A stretch of 64,000 bases of DNA from Oscheius sp. JU75 (lineage: Eukaryota > Nematoda > Chromadorea > Rhabditida > Rhabditidae): assembly GCA_037178855.1 (NCBI GenBank), contig JASJZC010000007.1:248001-312000 (forward strand), given 5' to 3'. Both the position numbers and the translations under genes were made by a program. Shown here in pieces: positions 11,691-24,529 of the stretch (position 1 is the stretch's first letter; every line of letters begins with the position of its first letter). The notes beneath the pieces were generated by a model. It was not told the origin of the DNA, did no database searches, and was given only the letters and a program-made list of their open reading frames with translations.

Positions 11691-13060
11691 TTAATAGCTG
11701 CAGAAAACATATGCAGGCCGCGCTGCGAAGATCCCGCGCTGGGCTGCGTTGCGGCTGACATCAGAAAGTTTCGAAGCAAGGCACTCACATGGACCGATTT
11801 CACAACAGGTCTTGAACTCCTCGACCATCTGCTCATACTCGACGAGGGAGGTAGAAACATTTTCCAAGAGGTCAGATCCCTTCTTGGCGGCTTCGGCTGC
11901 CTGCTTCAGAATAGTATGACTGTCTAAGACGGCAGAAAGGGCACCCTGGTCGAACCGAGTCTCCTGCATGTTCATTAACTGAAAAGTCTGAGATGAAGAA
12001 AGGACAAGCGGATTGAAACCAATGTTTTTGAATCGGATAACTATATATATATATATATCCCAAAGCTGCTAATAACAACGTCCTCGCATTGCCGGCCCAC
12101 GAGTAGTAATGAATACTTTCGAGAGAGTCTCGATAGTATTCTAGACTTATCCTACGGGATCCAGTAGCTACAGCGACCACGTAGTACTTGTAAGTTAAAA
12201 ATATGAAGAGTGTTAATGCTACCTCGTTGGTGGCAGCGCTTTTGTTCCTCTCCGAATTTCTGCTCTCAACAGTTTCCTCGTATTAAATTGATGAACTAAG
12301 TAAAATAAAATAGTGCAATTACTTGACTAATAGTGATGATGGGAAGCATTGCAGAAGCAGAAGAGGCCATCCCATCGATATTTTCGGTCCTGTCAGAGGT
12401 CGTCTTTGAGCTGTTCGGAGTGTAGAAGCAGCTAGACTCTTCCCAATCTTTCGGCTTCTCAACCCACAGGGGACGCTGGCAAGGACCTTCCAGCGGTTGC
12501 TTCAGTTCCTCCGGCAGCTGAGCAGGTGCATGCTTGATGTACTCGCCATCGTAGAAAACCATCTCGCCGTTGACGAAACGACAGTTGGGAGGGAGTCCTG
12601 GCGGTCTGACCTGGCCGGTAAAATCTCTGAGAAATAACGGTAGCAGAAGACTCAAAATCTCACGTATTCTGCTCCATCGGGATAGGAAGAGCCTGAAGCG
12701 GATGAACAAAATTTATTCCAGGAAGAGGCCGAGAAAATGCTGGAAAGATACGCGGATCCTGAGCCATCAGCATTTCATAACTATCAGTAGACGACATGTA
12801 GCTGACTGTTGGTTGAACAGGCCTTAAATACAAGTTGATACAGTCATGGTTCCCAAACATACTGTCCGTTCTGAGGAAAGCTGTAAGGTCGGTGAAGAAG
12901 CACTTTGAAAGATGGATTGGGTGGGTGTCTAAAGAAAACTTCAATGTTTCACGATTTCGCAGCTTACACAAGAATCTCACTGGCAGATATCTCTGATGGA
13001 TCTGTGTTCACACAAGGCTGCATCGGCTCCGGTAAAGAAAGCTGTGCCGGCTGGATGTTC
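11691..13060 (-). CDS. Unassigned multi-exon protein, 5' end not found
   Basis: Well-phased exons run 13060-12981, 12928-12664, 12626-12323, 12276-12223 and 11978-11691 (minus), ending in TAA. The introns at 12980-12929 and 12663-12627 have good GTGAG..TTTAG/CTCAG ends. The link between the last two exons is uncertain because a short exon near 12186 may intervene. The protein has a Pro-rich middle, then a segment with NCRFVNGEMVFYDGEYI. That segment faintly recalls the repeat of nematode pepsin inhibitor-3 proteins, but the resemblance is too weak for a name. The C-terminal exon is helical and probably coiled coil (DSHTILKQAAEAAKKGSDLL) and then Cys-rich. No start codon or signal peptide was identified. 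Confidence 0.55.
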
Positions 13061-13932
13061 CTGGAAATGATAGAGGGTTATTTCTGCTACTCGACTGTGG
13101 TATCCGATTTGCACATTTCAAAAATACCGAAAACCCTTACATGTTATTTCAGCTTATTTCGTACGTATAAAGGACAAAACAGATCCAATGATATCGCAGA
13201 CGTAGTTGGAAAGTGGACAAAACGCGTACTCAAATGGAGATGAGGGACAGCAGTTAGACCTACACGGCGACCAAAGCCACGATGGAGGATTTATTTACAA
13301 ACGAGCTAGAGCAAAATGAGACTAGGGTCGCGAGAGAAGATACCGCTCTAAGTTCTGACCGCTAATAATTAAGGTACTATTCTTGGGAGGCAGACATAAA
13401 TACAGTTCCAGAAAGAAGGGATATTGAAAAACAGGGTGATTTCTTGAAAAAGACGAGATCAAAGGGATTGGCAGCTGCCGGTCCGGCGTAACGGCGTTAA
13501 ACAAGGCTGGCTACCATTTCGCAGGTAAAATGAAAAACTAATGAATACCGAGAAAGCAAACAAATCCGACTATATTTTTGGGCAAATCACATGCCAAATC
13601 TTTTTCTTACCAAATCTTTATTCAATCAAAGTTAAAGAAAACAGTCCCCGAAACTTATCAACTAAGATCTCGATACGTTTTTATCTCTTCATAGAACGTT
13701 TATCATTTTCGATCATTTTGTCAAAAAGAGTTTTCTATTGTTAAGACAAGTAATGTTTAGGAAGTCAAAATCACAAAAATCAAAAGGTACAAACACGACA
13801 AAAAAAAACAAGCGAATGACCAGAGCGCCTCTGCAATGGCAGCTAATGTATTTGAAAGTTGGATACAAAGATTACTCCTTAAAAAAGAATACATGATTGA
13901 GTGGGAAAGTTTACGAGAAGATTGACAGCTGC

Positions 13933-14445
13933 TCAGAGTGTCTGGCATCTGTTACAGTATCTGTGACGAGAGCTTTTGAACAGAATGGCAGAAACAAGTC
14001 TACTGTATGGAATCGATAGGTCTCGCGTGTTCCAGGATCCAAACTCACGTCGGGGGCTGCTCCATGAGGGAGATGTCGTAGGACTGGACTTGACCAATAC
14101 GCGCAGACGGTATAGGTGTTGGAAGAAGACCATCTTGATCATTTCGATTAGGCGGGAAGCGCCTTAAAATTTTATATAGACTCTCTTGAAGGAGTCTCAC
14201 CGTCGTCTGCGGACGTTAGATGATGGGAGATAGATTGGACGAGGAGCGTACCTCTCCATCAAGGGTTGTATTCTGACGCTGAAATGACCAACTCTTTCTC
14301 ATTGAAAAGGTCAACAAACCGAGTGAAGTAATCAAAAAAATAGAGGTAAAGGTTATCGAGGGCCGCCATGAAGTAGATGTCACAGTCGGTCACGGAGATC
14401 GCGCTGCTCCTTCCTCGGTTCTTGGGACGATGAGCTGACATTGTC
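13933..14445 (-). CDS. Unassigned small protein, 5' partial
   Basis: Four exons chain in phase on the minus strand: 14445-14384, 14278-14201, 14162-14049 and 13948-13933. The last carries only five codons before TGA. Donors are GTGACA, GTGAGA and GTGAGT, and the acceptors end in TTTCAG, TTTAAG and AACAG. At least 89 residues are encoded. They start with a Ser-rich stretch and a charged helix (EPRKEQRDLRDRL). A basic NVRRRRFPPNRND segment and a Pro/Ser-rich end follow. No domain is recognised. The first exon begins at an acceptor, so the start lies further upstream and was not found. Confidence 0.5.
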
Positions 14446-17263
14446 CTGGAACAAGGCACTATAAATGGCATTTTCTGCATTGGAAGCGATGTGAAAATAA
14501 GGTAAACCGAATGAAAACCTACAGAAAAAAATATTAATTCTGGTGAGCTTCTCAGAACATTAGTTGCCAGAAAGTGGATGAAATAGATTTCTCAAATCAA
14601 CAAGTCTTTTTTGACGGAAACAGATTACGTTTGGGAGACTGGCTATGTCATTGGATCTGAGAATGTGGTAGTATTCCCACGATGCTAACATCACGGAAAC
14701 AGACTTCGAACCGGAAACCTTAGTCCAATTATTGGCTCTTTTTCGTTTTTGACGCCACAAATGCAGCGTCAATAGACCAAAAGTGGCGAGTATTTATTGT
14801 TTTCGACTGCAAATGTGGGAAGTGAGTAATCGTAGGTGATCACTGTTTCTGTATCTGTTTCCGTTCATTTTTGACAAGTAGATCAGCCGCGCTAAAGAAT
14901 ACCAACATGATTTATGACCCTGGCTGAGCAGAACTTGCCGCAAAACATATGTTTTTGGAAGCAAACCGGAACCGGTTTTTTCTAGACGTTTCTCACTATG
15001 CAGGAAGGTAGTAATAACTAGTAGCATGCTGGAAAGAGCGGCAGCAGCGTTAGATCGGGAGTAAAAGCTGATATAACATGGTTTTGAGCATGAATCGACG
15101 TAAGAAAGTAAGATCTTGTAAGGTTAAAGTATTGGAATAGAAATGTCGGAGCAGAGAGAACGAGCCGGTATAGTTTTCTTTTCAATCCGCATAATTAACT
15201 AAACGAGGTACTTAAAGTCGTATTATCACCTAGCGCTGAGATTGAGCTCATTCTAATTGCCAGGTTTCTTTAAGCAGTGACGGGCACGCCTCTGTGTAAC
15301 TGATTAGAGACGTATCTAAGTGGATCTGGCCAAAAAAGGGCCGAAAAAGATGAAGGTAGGTTTTGCTACGAGATCTTCGGACCGGTGAGTATTTGAGACC
15401 GGAGACAAAGAAATCGACCAACATATTAAAAACTAACACGCGATGCCTCCCCCCCCCCATTCCATCTGGGTTACATGCCTACGCTTTGGCGGAGCACGAA
15501 ACTGTCTCGAAAAGGGCGCGGTGTTCAGTCGAATAATACACCTCGTTCTTTTGAAAGCAGTAAAGTCAAAAAGGGTGCTTTTAACCGGCAACGGTTGCTA
15601 TGAGGTCATGTTGGCATTCACCAAACCTATAGTTAGATAGATCAAATGAAATTTGTTGTCTCTTCCGCTGACTTTTGCTTCAGAACGCCTTGAATAGATA
15701 AAAGACGCACATTTGTTCCTTACAATAGTATAAACAATCAGCCTCGAGATGATGCCAGAGGAAAACTACCGCGAAGAGAGCTGTCTCCGGAGGTCATCTG
15801 AAACCATATTCCTAAAATGGAACTAGAAGAGACTCACATTACACAGTTTGGGAAGGCCTGGATGCGGACGCCCTCACTACGAGAGAAATATCACTTCGTC
15901 CAAATATCAGAACATTGCCTTCTGGAAAAAATGGAGTTGTGGTCAGAAAGAGAGAAATAGGAAAGTTCACAATATTTGGGGGACGGACGAAGGCCGAGTG
16001 ACCAGTGACTCAGTCAGTCTTAACAATCGACTGCGATGAAAACGCGTGGGAGAACTGTTCGAATTGTATTGAAATAAGTAGCCTAAAGCGTTAATTCTTT
16101 TGAACACCTCTAAACCTATACCCAGAGGAAGTAACAGTTACTCTAAGTTCCAAAGATGCTAAAACATAAACAGACAACCCTTAAAAGAGCTACTTCTTAA
16201 ACACATTTTAGAAAGTACCAGGTATCCCGAAACTCACACAAATCGCAGCCTACATGCTTGGGACGTGCAGAACTAAACTTTGGGATAAAGTTGAAGCATG
16301 GACTTGGAATGGGTGGACGAATATGATTTGTATAAGTCAAAAGCTGATCGTCTTTTAAGATGCCCGGAGACCCAGAACGGACATGATCAGTTTCGGATTC
16401 GATAGCTATAAGACGCTGATCACAGGGCTGGTGCGGGCTTAAATAAGTAAACGGAGGAAGACAACGGTTTTAGAGTCAAACTGCAAGGAATAAATATGGT
16501 GGAATCGATTCCATATTGTCCCAAATCCATACCCCCTGTCACTCATCCTCAACACCTGTATTGATACGGAGAACACGTGGTCCCATGTTTTTTCAGGGAT
16601 TTGTCGAAACCAGCTGGACAAAAAGCTTTTCCCAGCTGTGGAAAAATGTTACTGTAGGGAAGAGGTAAAACCTGAGATATGATTGAGTAATGAGTCTATG
16701 CTGATTCTATGGCTGTGAGAGTGAGCATGTTAGCGAGACTGAAAAGGAGAGACCGACTCTTTGTGACGAGGTTACGGGTGTGAAAAGCACTGTTGCTGAA
16801 AGAGGGATTTTAAGTGCCGATACGGGACAGCTCACTTTATTTTGCTAGGCCAGGCGTCTGCCAAAGTATATGCATTTCAACCACTTTTACTTATCGTTAA
16901 CAACAGGATGTCCATGCCTTTTCCGAAAAATGTATTAGATTAACATACAACAAACGTTTGGATCTTTTTCTTCTGCTTTTTTTATTGTGTCGTGGGGGCG
17001 TGTCGTTCAATTACCACGACAATTCCTCCCAAACTTCCAGACGCGCATCTGCTCCAATCGGATCTGTCTTTTTCTCTCGCACTTGTCTGTCCAAAAAATA
17101 GTGAAGCAGCACCTATCCTACATAAAGTGCATATCAGAACCACTGTAATAGCTGTGTCATCTTCATTCCTATGCAACACCAAGACAATTTTAGTAGTCTG
17201 ATCTGCCCAATCTCCCTTATTCTAACGACACATTTTACTTGCCATATTCAGGAATCGAAAGAC
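14446..17263. other. Gene-poor spacer
   Basis: No exon chain was recognised. An open stretch near 15250-15460 (minus) might be an exon of the upstream part of the 13.9-14.4 kb gene, but no phase-consistent join was found. Confidence 0.3.
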
Positions 17264-18240
17264 ATGAGTCGTTTCTTCGGTTGTTTCACTTTTGCCAAGA
17301 AGAAGGACCGAAAGATTGATACGTGAGTCGTTTTCTTTGAAACATGTCCGAATACGGGGTGAGACAGCGAGTAGAATAGGTGCACTTTGGAGTTTCATTG
17401 CCGTCCTGGCTAACTGGCACCCTGAGCTAATATTCGGTCTTTGAATATCAGCAAAAGCTTCAATTGTCTTGAACAAGTTTTTTCTCGACTGTAATTTACG
17501 AACTATAACTGCTCCTAACATTATACATTTCAGTAGTCCGACCTTCTACACAAACGAAATCGCCAACCACACAGACTCAATGTCTGTCTCTTCTTGCCAG
17601 CAAGTTGCCGTCATTCCGATCGTCTGTCCATCGGCTCCAGCCATCATCAAGAAAGCAGCTGTGGTTCGTCCTATACCACAGCAGAACGGCGTCAGGACCA
17701 AATGGACTCATCATGACTACAGAAGTCTCACTCCTGAAAAAGGACAACAGACTAGGTTAGGTTTTCGGGTTTCACGAAAAAAAGAACCCAGGGGAGTTGC
17801 GGAACCGTTCTATCCAACTAGGCACTATTTTCTAAGGTAGCAAGGTGTGGAAGATCATAATCTAACCTTCTAACAGTCTTAACTATATAACAGTACTAAT
17901 CTAGTAAAATTTCTTCAAAGTTTCCAGAAGACATGAAAGTTTCAGACCGAATAACCCCTCCATCATCCCCGATCGTTTGAAGACTAGAAGCGTGGGACAC
18001 TCTCTGAATCCTCAGAACAGTTCCGCTATGACGCAGCTGTACTATCCCTACCCGGAAGGCAATACTCTCTTCCCTGGACTAGTTGACGAGTAAGATTCTC
18101 CTATTCTATTGAAATCTGTAATCAGAGGATGTCGCATGGATCGCGTTCTCAAGATGGCTGATGCTGTGGTTCGTCGCAAGACCGAGAATAGAGTCGTGGT
18201 TCTGACCGATGAGGAGCGTGCTGCTCGCGGAATTCATTGA
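17264..18240 (+). CDS. Unassigned four-exon protein of 185 residues
   Basis: The exons 17264-17322, 17534-17755, 17928-18089 and 18126-18240 join in perfect phase (total 558 bases including TGA). The introns show GTGAGT, GTTAGG and GTAAGA donors and TTTCAG, TTCCAG and AATCAG acceptors. The start MSRFFGCFTFAKKKDRK places Cys and a basic patch at the N-terminus, as in some membrane-associated proteins. The middle is Pro/Ala/Val-rich and carries WTHHDYRSLTPEKG. The end is charged (RVLKMADAVVRRKTENRVVV). No signal peptide or known domain is evident. A polyadenylation signal lies 90 bases downstream. Confidence 0.8.
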
Positions 18241-18328
18241 AACTTCTTCGCCCTACTCTTCAATCACTCAACAACGATTACTCACTTTTTGTACTGGTGC
18301 TCTATTTGTTACTGCCCTAATTTCTTTT

Positions 18329-18334
18329 AATAAA
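18329..18334 (+). terminator. Polyadenylation signal of the 17.3-18.2 kb gene
   Basis: AATAAA about 90 bases after the TGA stop codon. Confidence 0.5.
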
Positions 18335-18339
18335 CTAGC

Positions 18340-19640
18340 GCAACTGCTTGAATAGAAGTCACTCAGGTGAAGAGAACTGCTTCTTGATTCTAACACAAAA
18401 CATTCGCAAAATGTAGTGTCCTGTTGGAAACCATTGTGGAAAAATCTGAGTTTCACTGACTTCTTGGGCAAGAAGGTCATTCCGCGACTACTTTAGATGT
18501 AAGTACGGGGGACCTAAGAGCTTTTGCTTTTTTTTACGAATATGTTTCGGTAATCATCAGAAGCTACCAAATCCAAATTTTTGCCAGACGGGTATCTTCA
18601 AATGTTGGCAGTGGCCTCTTCCAGAGACGGTTAGGTCTGGTATATTTTCTGCAGATTCAAGTAGGAGCTGATATCAAGTTTCGTTCGAATGAAGACCAGA
18701 GTAGCGATACTGGTCCGGATGGTCGATTAGGAGTCTCAATCAGCTCGTCAGTTAATCTGAAATGGATAATTTGTATTCTGGTTCACCCGCACCGACTCGA
18801 CAGTTCAGTAATCCATTTTCAAAAGCCTTTAAATTTCGTACTTTTTTGAACTTGATCATGTTTGTGCTAAATAGCTATTGAGAGAAAAGCAGAAAATACT
18901 AAGATGAATTTGTAAATCTCAAAAAATGAAATTCCGCGCGCATCTTGTTACCGTAATTATGCCGCACTCTGTAGATGAAGGAGGCGTGGAGTGAGTAGGT
19001 AGCACCTAAACTCGTACCTTGGGCAGGAATCTATCAAGAAGAGAAATTTTTGAGAAATGGACTGTATGGGAGGTGAGGAGAGGCTGAGATTGGATATGGA
19101 GAAAGACAGACAGAGAGACGACAGAGATTTTAGTATAGTTTGGTCCACTTCATAAATTTGGCGCGCGCGACTCTCTACTGGTAGGTTACTGTCAATCTCT
19201 GTTCTGTCGATCCACTTCCAGTTCCCGAAAATCAAGCAAAACTCACAGTAATATGGTCGTGTGTTCTCCTCCTTTGCCTCGGGTCCTCAATGTTCCTCCT
19301 CAGCGAAAAAACTAAACCCTATTTTTTTAATCACATTGAAGGCTCTCAATTGAAGCGCACCCCACTGCTAAAGACAGGCGTCTTTGGTTCGGATTAGACG
19401 ACTTAGCCTGTATGAGCCCCGATCCTTCCCCCGCGCGGAGATTAAATATGGCAATCGCTTCTAAACAATTTGAACGGTATGCAGACTTTTTTTTTAAATG
19501 CTTTTCATTTTTTGAAAAGACCTCGAAATCACGAAAACTATCGAAATCCATTGATTTTGAGAGTGCAAACGCAAAAATTCTACAAACATCAAGTTAGCTA
19601 GTACACAGACGGAACTCTCCGCTCTCCAATCTTCTATTTT
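18340..19640. other. Spacer without a recognised gene
   Basis: Short open frames occur but nothing chains convincingly. The first exon of the following gene may lie in 19250-19600; an ATG at 19254 opens a short frame that could not be joined. Confidence 0.3.
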
Positions 19641-19643
19641 CAG

Positions 19644-20357
19644 AGCTCATGATGCTCTGTTTATCGAAAGAAGATGAGCACATTCGGAAGGAGGAGAAAA
19701 AGCTGAAAGAAAAGGAGAAAAAGGAGCACATGCGGAGAATGGGCATACTTCTTAAGGACGTGAGTCTTTTAATCTTTTCTAATAGTTTTGACATCTCAAC
19801 GGCTCAGCGGATCATAGAGCACGACTTCATAGCGACATATAAACGATGGAAAAGAGACTGGTCTCCAAGTCTATTTCTTTGCTTCTGCTGCCTCTGATAC
19901 ATCGTTCTAAATTAAAGAGTTGACCGAGAATGGAAAGAGAATATAGTTAAGACAACGTAGGTACTTTTCTGCTACTACCCGGCAACGATGAATAGACCCA
20001 TATAGCACTAACGTCATTTCTTTTCTAGCCAGTCTTCCGTCGTCGTCTTCTTTGGGCTATATCGCCGCAGCCACTAGGGCCTAGGAATTCATCGCCTATG
20101 CCGGCAGGTAAGATCCATTCAATTCAATTTTAAGGTTTTACTTCAGGTTGACATTTGACCAGCAGTATTCTATCGAAACGTTCATCAAGAAAGGATCTCT
20201 AAATTTTTAGATTAGTAAAGTTATATCCTCACTATTCCGATAGCGTCGGTTAAAGAGACGAAAGGCTTATTTTGAGCAGTTGACCCTAGATTCTGCTTTT
20301 CTTGTAGATTCGTCGAAGTACCATAGCGAAGGAGGCGAAAGATTTGAAAAGGACTAG
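19644..20357 (+). CDS. Unassigned charged/coiled-coil protein, 5' partial
   Basis: Exons 19644-19759, 19808-19868, 19920-19945, 20029-20107 and 20308-20357 join in phase and end at TAG. The first exon encodes a Lys/Glu-rich helix (KEDEHIRKEEKKLKEKEKKE), then MRRMGILLKD. The next exons give RIIEHDFIATYKRWKRDW, a basic patch PVFRRRLLW and an acidic end. The first, fourth and fifth exons have good splice sites. The small third exon uses a weak GTTAAG donor, and a competing donor ten bases later would end the protein at 20084. No domain is recognised. It converges with the minus-strand gene at 20.4-20.7 kb. Confidence 0.45.
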
Positions 20358-20384
20358 CTATGAATCCAGCAAAAACTATTAATG

Positions 20385-20390
20385 TTTATT
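20385..20390 (-). terminator. Polyadenylation signal for the 20.45-20.69 kb gene
   Basis: AATAAA on the minus strand, about 65 bases after the stop codon at 20453. Confidence 0.45.
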
Positions 20391-20452
20391 TGACTTACTA
20401 CAAGAACAGTAACCGTGTCCATACTTGAGGTAGGAAAATTCAAACAGGGATT

Positions 20453-20689
20453 CTATACAGCTATGTACATGAGGTAACATTGCACAATGGGGACACTGGA
20501 AGACAACATGCCGCCGTTCCCTGAGGTAGATGTTGGAGGTAGGGATGAAATTCCATCTTCCAGTTGGTTTATTGCCCACAGTCCCACCCTCATCCCCGTC
20601 CTCGGGTACCCGTAGTCGCCCTGAGACTCGATTTGAGGTTCGAAGCCTTCATGGAAGGTACTGAAAACTGAAAAGAGGTAGTTGCGGCT
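20453..20689 (-). CDS. Terminal exon of an unassigned protein
   Basis: A 237-base exon begins after a CTTTCTAG acceptor and stays open for 78 codons to TAG. It encodes a segment with TFHEGFEPQIESQGDYGYP, then a Ser/Pro/Gly-rich stretch and a hydrophobic end (VQCYLMYIAV). A preceding exon ending at a GTAAGT donor near 20728 fits in phase, but its 5' limit is unclear. AATAAA follows the stop. No domain is recognised. Confidence 0.5.
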   Translation of the reverse strand, partial: SRNYLFSVFSTFHEGFEPQIESQGDYGYPRTGMRVGLWAINQLEDGISSLPPTSTSGNGGMLSSSVPIVQCYLMYIAV

Positions 20690-20729
20690 CTAGAAAGACA
20701 GTTTTCAAGATGCCTACTTTGTGACTTAC

Positions 20730-23700
20730 AACTACAGAAGTTTGAAAAACTATCGGAAGTGTTGGTCGGAGATGTTGTTGACTTCAAGGCACTCCTATTT
20801 TTCTGGAAATGATACCGAAGCTTGAGAAGTACCGAAAGTAAAAACCAGTTAAAGACTGATAATTTAAAAATGGAGGGGTAGGTAGGCACTAAGCTTAGAC
20901 GTGACTCCCTCGTTAAGAAACAATTGATTTGACCGGCTGCGCAAGGAATTGACTGCCCAGGTTGAATGTTGTAATTGTAGGCACACGCCCCTTTCTCTGG
21001 GAAAAGAGCAAGATCGGACCAGCCGAAAGGAGACGAAAGGTAACAAAAGTCTAGGAATTAGCTGAAAGGCGTTGCTAGTATCTGACAACAGGTGCTTTGA
21101 ATTTAATGCGCACAGTTCAACTTGTTTTAATGGCTGAATGCGTACATGGGACTATCCGTACAACTAACTCGTTGAAAGTTATGTGCTACAGGAAAGCATT
21201 AGACAAACCTAAGGATTTGAGTTTGAACAGAAGTCCAGATGCATTGACAGGTTCATCTAAAAGCTTGTCCAAAAGCGATTGCTCTTCCCTCGTAGAAGAC
21301 GATGATGGACGAGTCCCGTAGCAATTTTGCAGGGCTACCGTAAAAGCTCCTGATTTAAAAAGATTCTTTCTTCAAGATTAGGAGAGGCTTTTCAATTAAA
21401 ATGGCGAAGTTTTACGATAGCAGACTAATGGGATTGGAAAATTTCATCAAAGGACGTGTGAGAGTAGCCGTGTGATGGCTGCGTTTGATTAGCCAGGGTG
21501 CTGAATCTCTGGGAATCAGACGTTTGTCTTTCATGAAAAGACTATTCAGAGAAATGTGAGGTTGTGAGGAAGGCTATAAACTAGGACTGTGCGAACAATT
21601 ATCTGCCGTGGCTGTGTGTTAGGCAGCCTAAGCCTTTGAGTTTGGACAGAAGTTTTAGGCAACATAAAATGAAAACACTAAAACTTAGTCACAAAATGGT
21701 AAGTGTCAAATTTTCTTTGAATCCACACTGAACTGTACTTACTAAAGACTTGAAATTTACTGAATACTGTTAAAAAATTTTAAACCCAGACATCACTTTA
21801 GCACTTTTCTTTGTAGTTGTACTAGTCTTATAGACAAACTTTAGAGGTCACAAGGTCAAAAACAGGTAATTTTGTAGTCGGTGATTCTTTGATGACTTAG
21901 AGAGCTGGCCCGACTAGGATGACAAGGTATACTTTCGCTACAAGACCATCTAGCCACCTTACACGCTGAATACGTCCAGACGCAGAACGGCAAACAAGGA
22001 TTCTTACTTTAATTCTTACTTTGGATTCGAACTTTAAGTTTTTGGTTCACCGCGATGGAAGCATACCCTCGATGCTTATGGCTCACTCGCATTCCGCTCT
22101 CCAGGTGCGCTGATTGAAATGAAAAGGAGAAAATTTGACCACTAGTCTGTCTCAGAACCATACAACCCCATGTGATCCTATTCTTCCGAGGAAACTCTTT
22201 TTTTTATTAACAAGTGGGGATTGGGGAGGGGGAAGGGATCAAAGACAATATATCACAGAAGTACAGCATCCAAAAAAAAACATTAACTCCAAATATATAT
22301 GATGTACTGTACACGAATGACACATGTGCGACCTAAAGACAATAAAATATAATGAGAAAAACACATGGAACACAAATATGACAAGTACAGAGATAATCAA
22401 ATCAAGCTCTAGAGCTATGAAGAAATATTCCTTGGTTGATCGTCGAAGATACTGTAATTACATCTATGGAGAGTAGTGGTGAGACTTGTTGAGGAGTGAT
22501 TCAAGCTATAAATTAGACAGTTTTAATGGATTAATCTCGATCCTCACCTAAATGCCAAAGTAAAATATTGTGCAGGCGTTCGTTGCTTCCAAATGCGACC
22601 ACATATTGAGGACCAAATTGTGTATGACACCAAATAGATAGAAGGATGGGGGCCGGAAAGGGACGAACTTCAAAAATTGTACGTTTTTCCTAAACTAATG
22701 TTTTGTACAAGGCAAACACGAGCGGTACGTGATTCAGTCCATGAGCTTTCCTTTCAAGGAAAGTTAAATAACGGGTAAGTTGTAGAAGGAGAAGTCGGAG
22801 CGGTAACTGTATCTTGACTTTGATCGGTGAAGCACTGTTAATCTTAGAACAAAGTCTACGACGAAGTATCGCTAACACGTTAGATAGATTCCCGGAAAAT
22901 TTGAAATTACAAATGAAGCACAAAGACAAGGGGAAAAGTATAACTCAAGGCAGTAACTAGCTGCCATCTAAGTGAGTGAGACGTAAAAGAGAGCAAGCAA
23001 TTCTAATATTAAGTGAAAGCATTTCAGTATACTCTTTCTGGTTATATGTCTTTTATATCTCTTTGTAGCTCTGTTTCAACTGTTTTTGTAAACAAACATC
23101 CGTATCTCATATCACCCACATGTCGATGTTTCGTATCAGAAATCACGCTAATATAGCCGCAGCTGTCAAACTTAATCCTTCTTATCAACTACTCACGGTA
23201 TTCTCCTAGTTCTAAAGCCGAGTCTCGAGCCATCAGGTCAGACAGGAGAAGGGGGACCCGAAGTTGAGGAGGCCATAATTTGTCAGAGGTCGTTCACATC
23301 TGTCCTGAAAGACTTCAATTGTTACGAAATAGAGAGCAAAGAAGGAAAGATACTGCCAATTATAGTGAGCCCTCTCGTATAGACGGAAAAATGAGCTGCC
23401 AGAATGGGGCGGGCAAAAAAGGCGTAGGCACGTGATGAAAATTACCACTCTTCGTAAGTTTTATATATCCCAGTTTTATATAAATAATAAAGGAGCTAAA
23501 CAATATATGTTAGCGACCCCAAATGGGAGGACGGTTATCAGAAAGCCTAAAACGACCAACAGAGCAAAAACAGAAAGGCCGATAATAAAAATGTTAGGGA
23601 GCTAGAGAGCAACGAGCGCTCTTAGTAGGAAAAAAAAAATGGAAGACAGGAGCTCATTGTTGTGGACGTCATTAAAGTGACGACGTTTTCAATTAGAAAA

Positions 23701-24160
23701 TGGTGTGAAAGTCGATTGAGAACACGCGATCGTATGTTGTTTTCATAAGAGAAACTATGAGAATCTCTCTGTCTCTGTCTCTACGCGTTGAAAAGCGGAG
23801 GTATTAGAGGCAATGAAATAGCTGGAAGAAAGCGTCAAATGCTGAGAACATTTAACGAGAAGGCAAAAAAGCCAACAATGACTGTAATTAGAAGACGGGG
23901 GTCGAAAATCTAGTGAAAACAGTATAGATGATAGCACTGAAGTTCCGTAGAGTTATTGTATATATAGTTTTTCTTACAGTAGACGATGAGCTACTTCCTG
24001 TGTTCTTTCAGTATTTTCAGGTTTTCCGGCTCACTTCAGCACTTCTAAAACAATTAGACTACTTCCACTTATGTGTACCAAACATATTCAGATTCTCTAG
24101 TTCGTTTTCCGCCCTTTACATGCCCCAGTATTTGAAGCCGTATGATATCCAGTAAGTTAC
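20730..24160. other. Gene-poor stretch
   Basis: AT-rich, with no convincing exon chain on either strand. Small open frames at 22690-22929 (minus) and 23928-24155 (plus) are Leu/Phe-rich, as expected by chance in such DNA. Confidence 0.35.
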
Positions 24161-24320
24161 GAAGTACCGTGCCTGCGCTCTCTTCCTCCAGCCCGAATGA
24201 CACTGCCAACTTGTGCCGTCAGTTGACGGCTTAAGTGACCGGCCAGTTTTTCCTCCAAGGTGAGACGCATCAGCAGGCTCTGGACGTCGGCTACTTCACG
24301 AAGCATGCCAAAATCATTAC
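24157..24320 (-). CDS. Possible terminal coding exon, unassigned
   Basis: The minus-strand frame ending at TAA (24157) encodes MLREVADVQSLLMRLTLEEK followed by a helical, then basic, C-terminus. Its base composition and helical periodicity look coding, unlike the surrounding DNA. The 5' boundary is uncertain. No family is recognised. Confidence 0.3.
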
Positions 24321-24529
24321 AATTTAAAAGATTCCTGTCGTTTCTTTCCCTTAATCCTGTCTTCACCATCAAGTTCATTGTGCCTCTCAACAAGAAAATT
24401 AGCTATTAAAGTCGATAAAAATGTTTACTTTCCTTGAAGTGAAAGATCAACTTGGCAGATGAAGTTGTTGTAACGGCTGCAGCTTACTTTGCTGTAAACG
24501 ATAAATCATTACAATTTAAGAGATTCCTG
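24311..24529. repeat. Short direct repeat pair of about 26 bp
   Basis: AAATCATTACAATTTA-A-AGATTCCTG occurs near 24311-24337 and again near 24503-24529 in the same orientation, next to the possible exon at 24.2 kb. Confidence 0.55.

Noticed and set aside
12323-12626. Naming the 11.7-13.1 kb gene a pepsin inhibitor-3 protein
   Set aside because: Only a short NG..FYDGEYI-like stretch resembles that family; the cysteine pattern and repeat do not match well enough.
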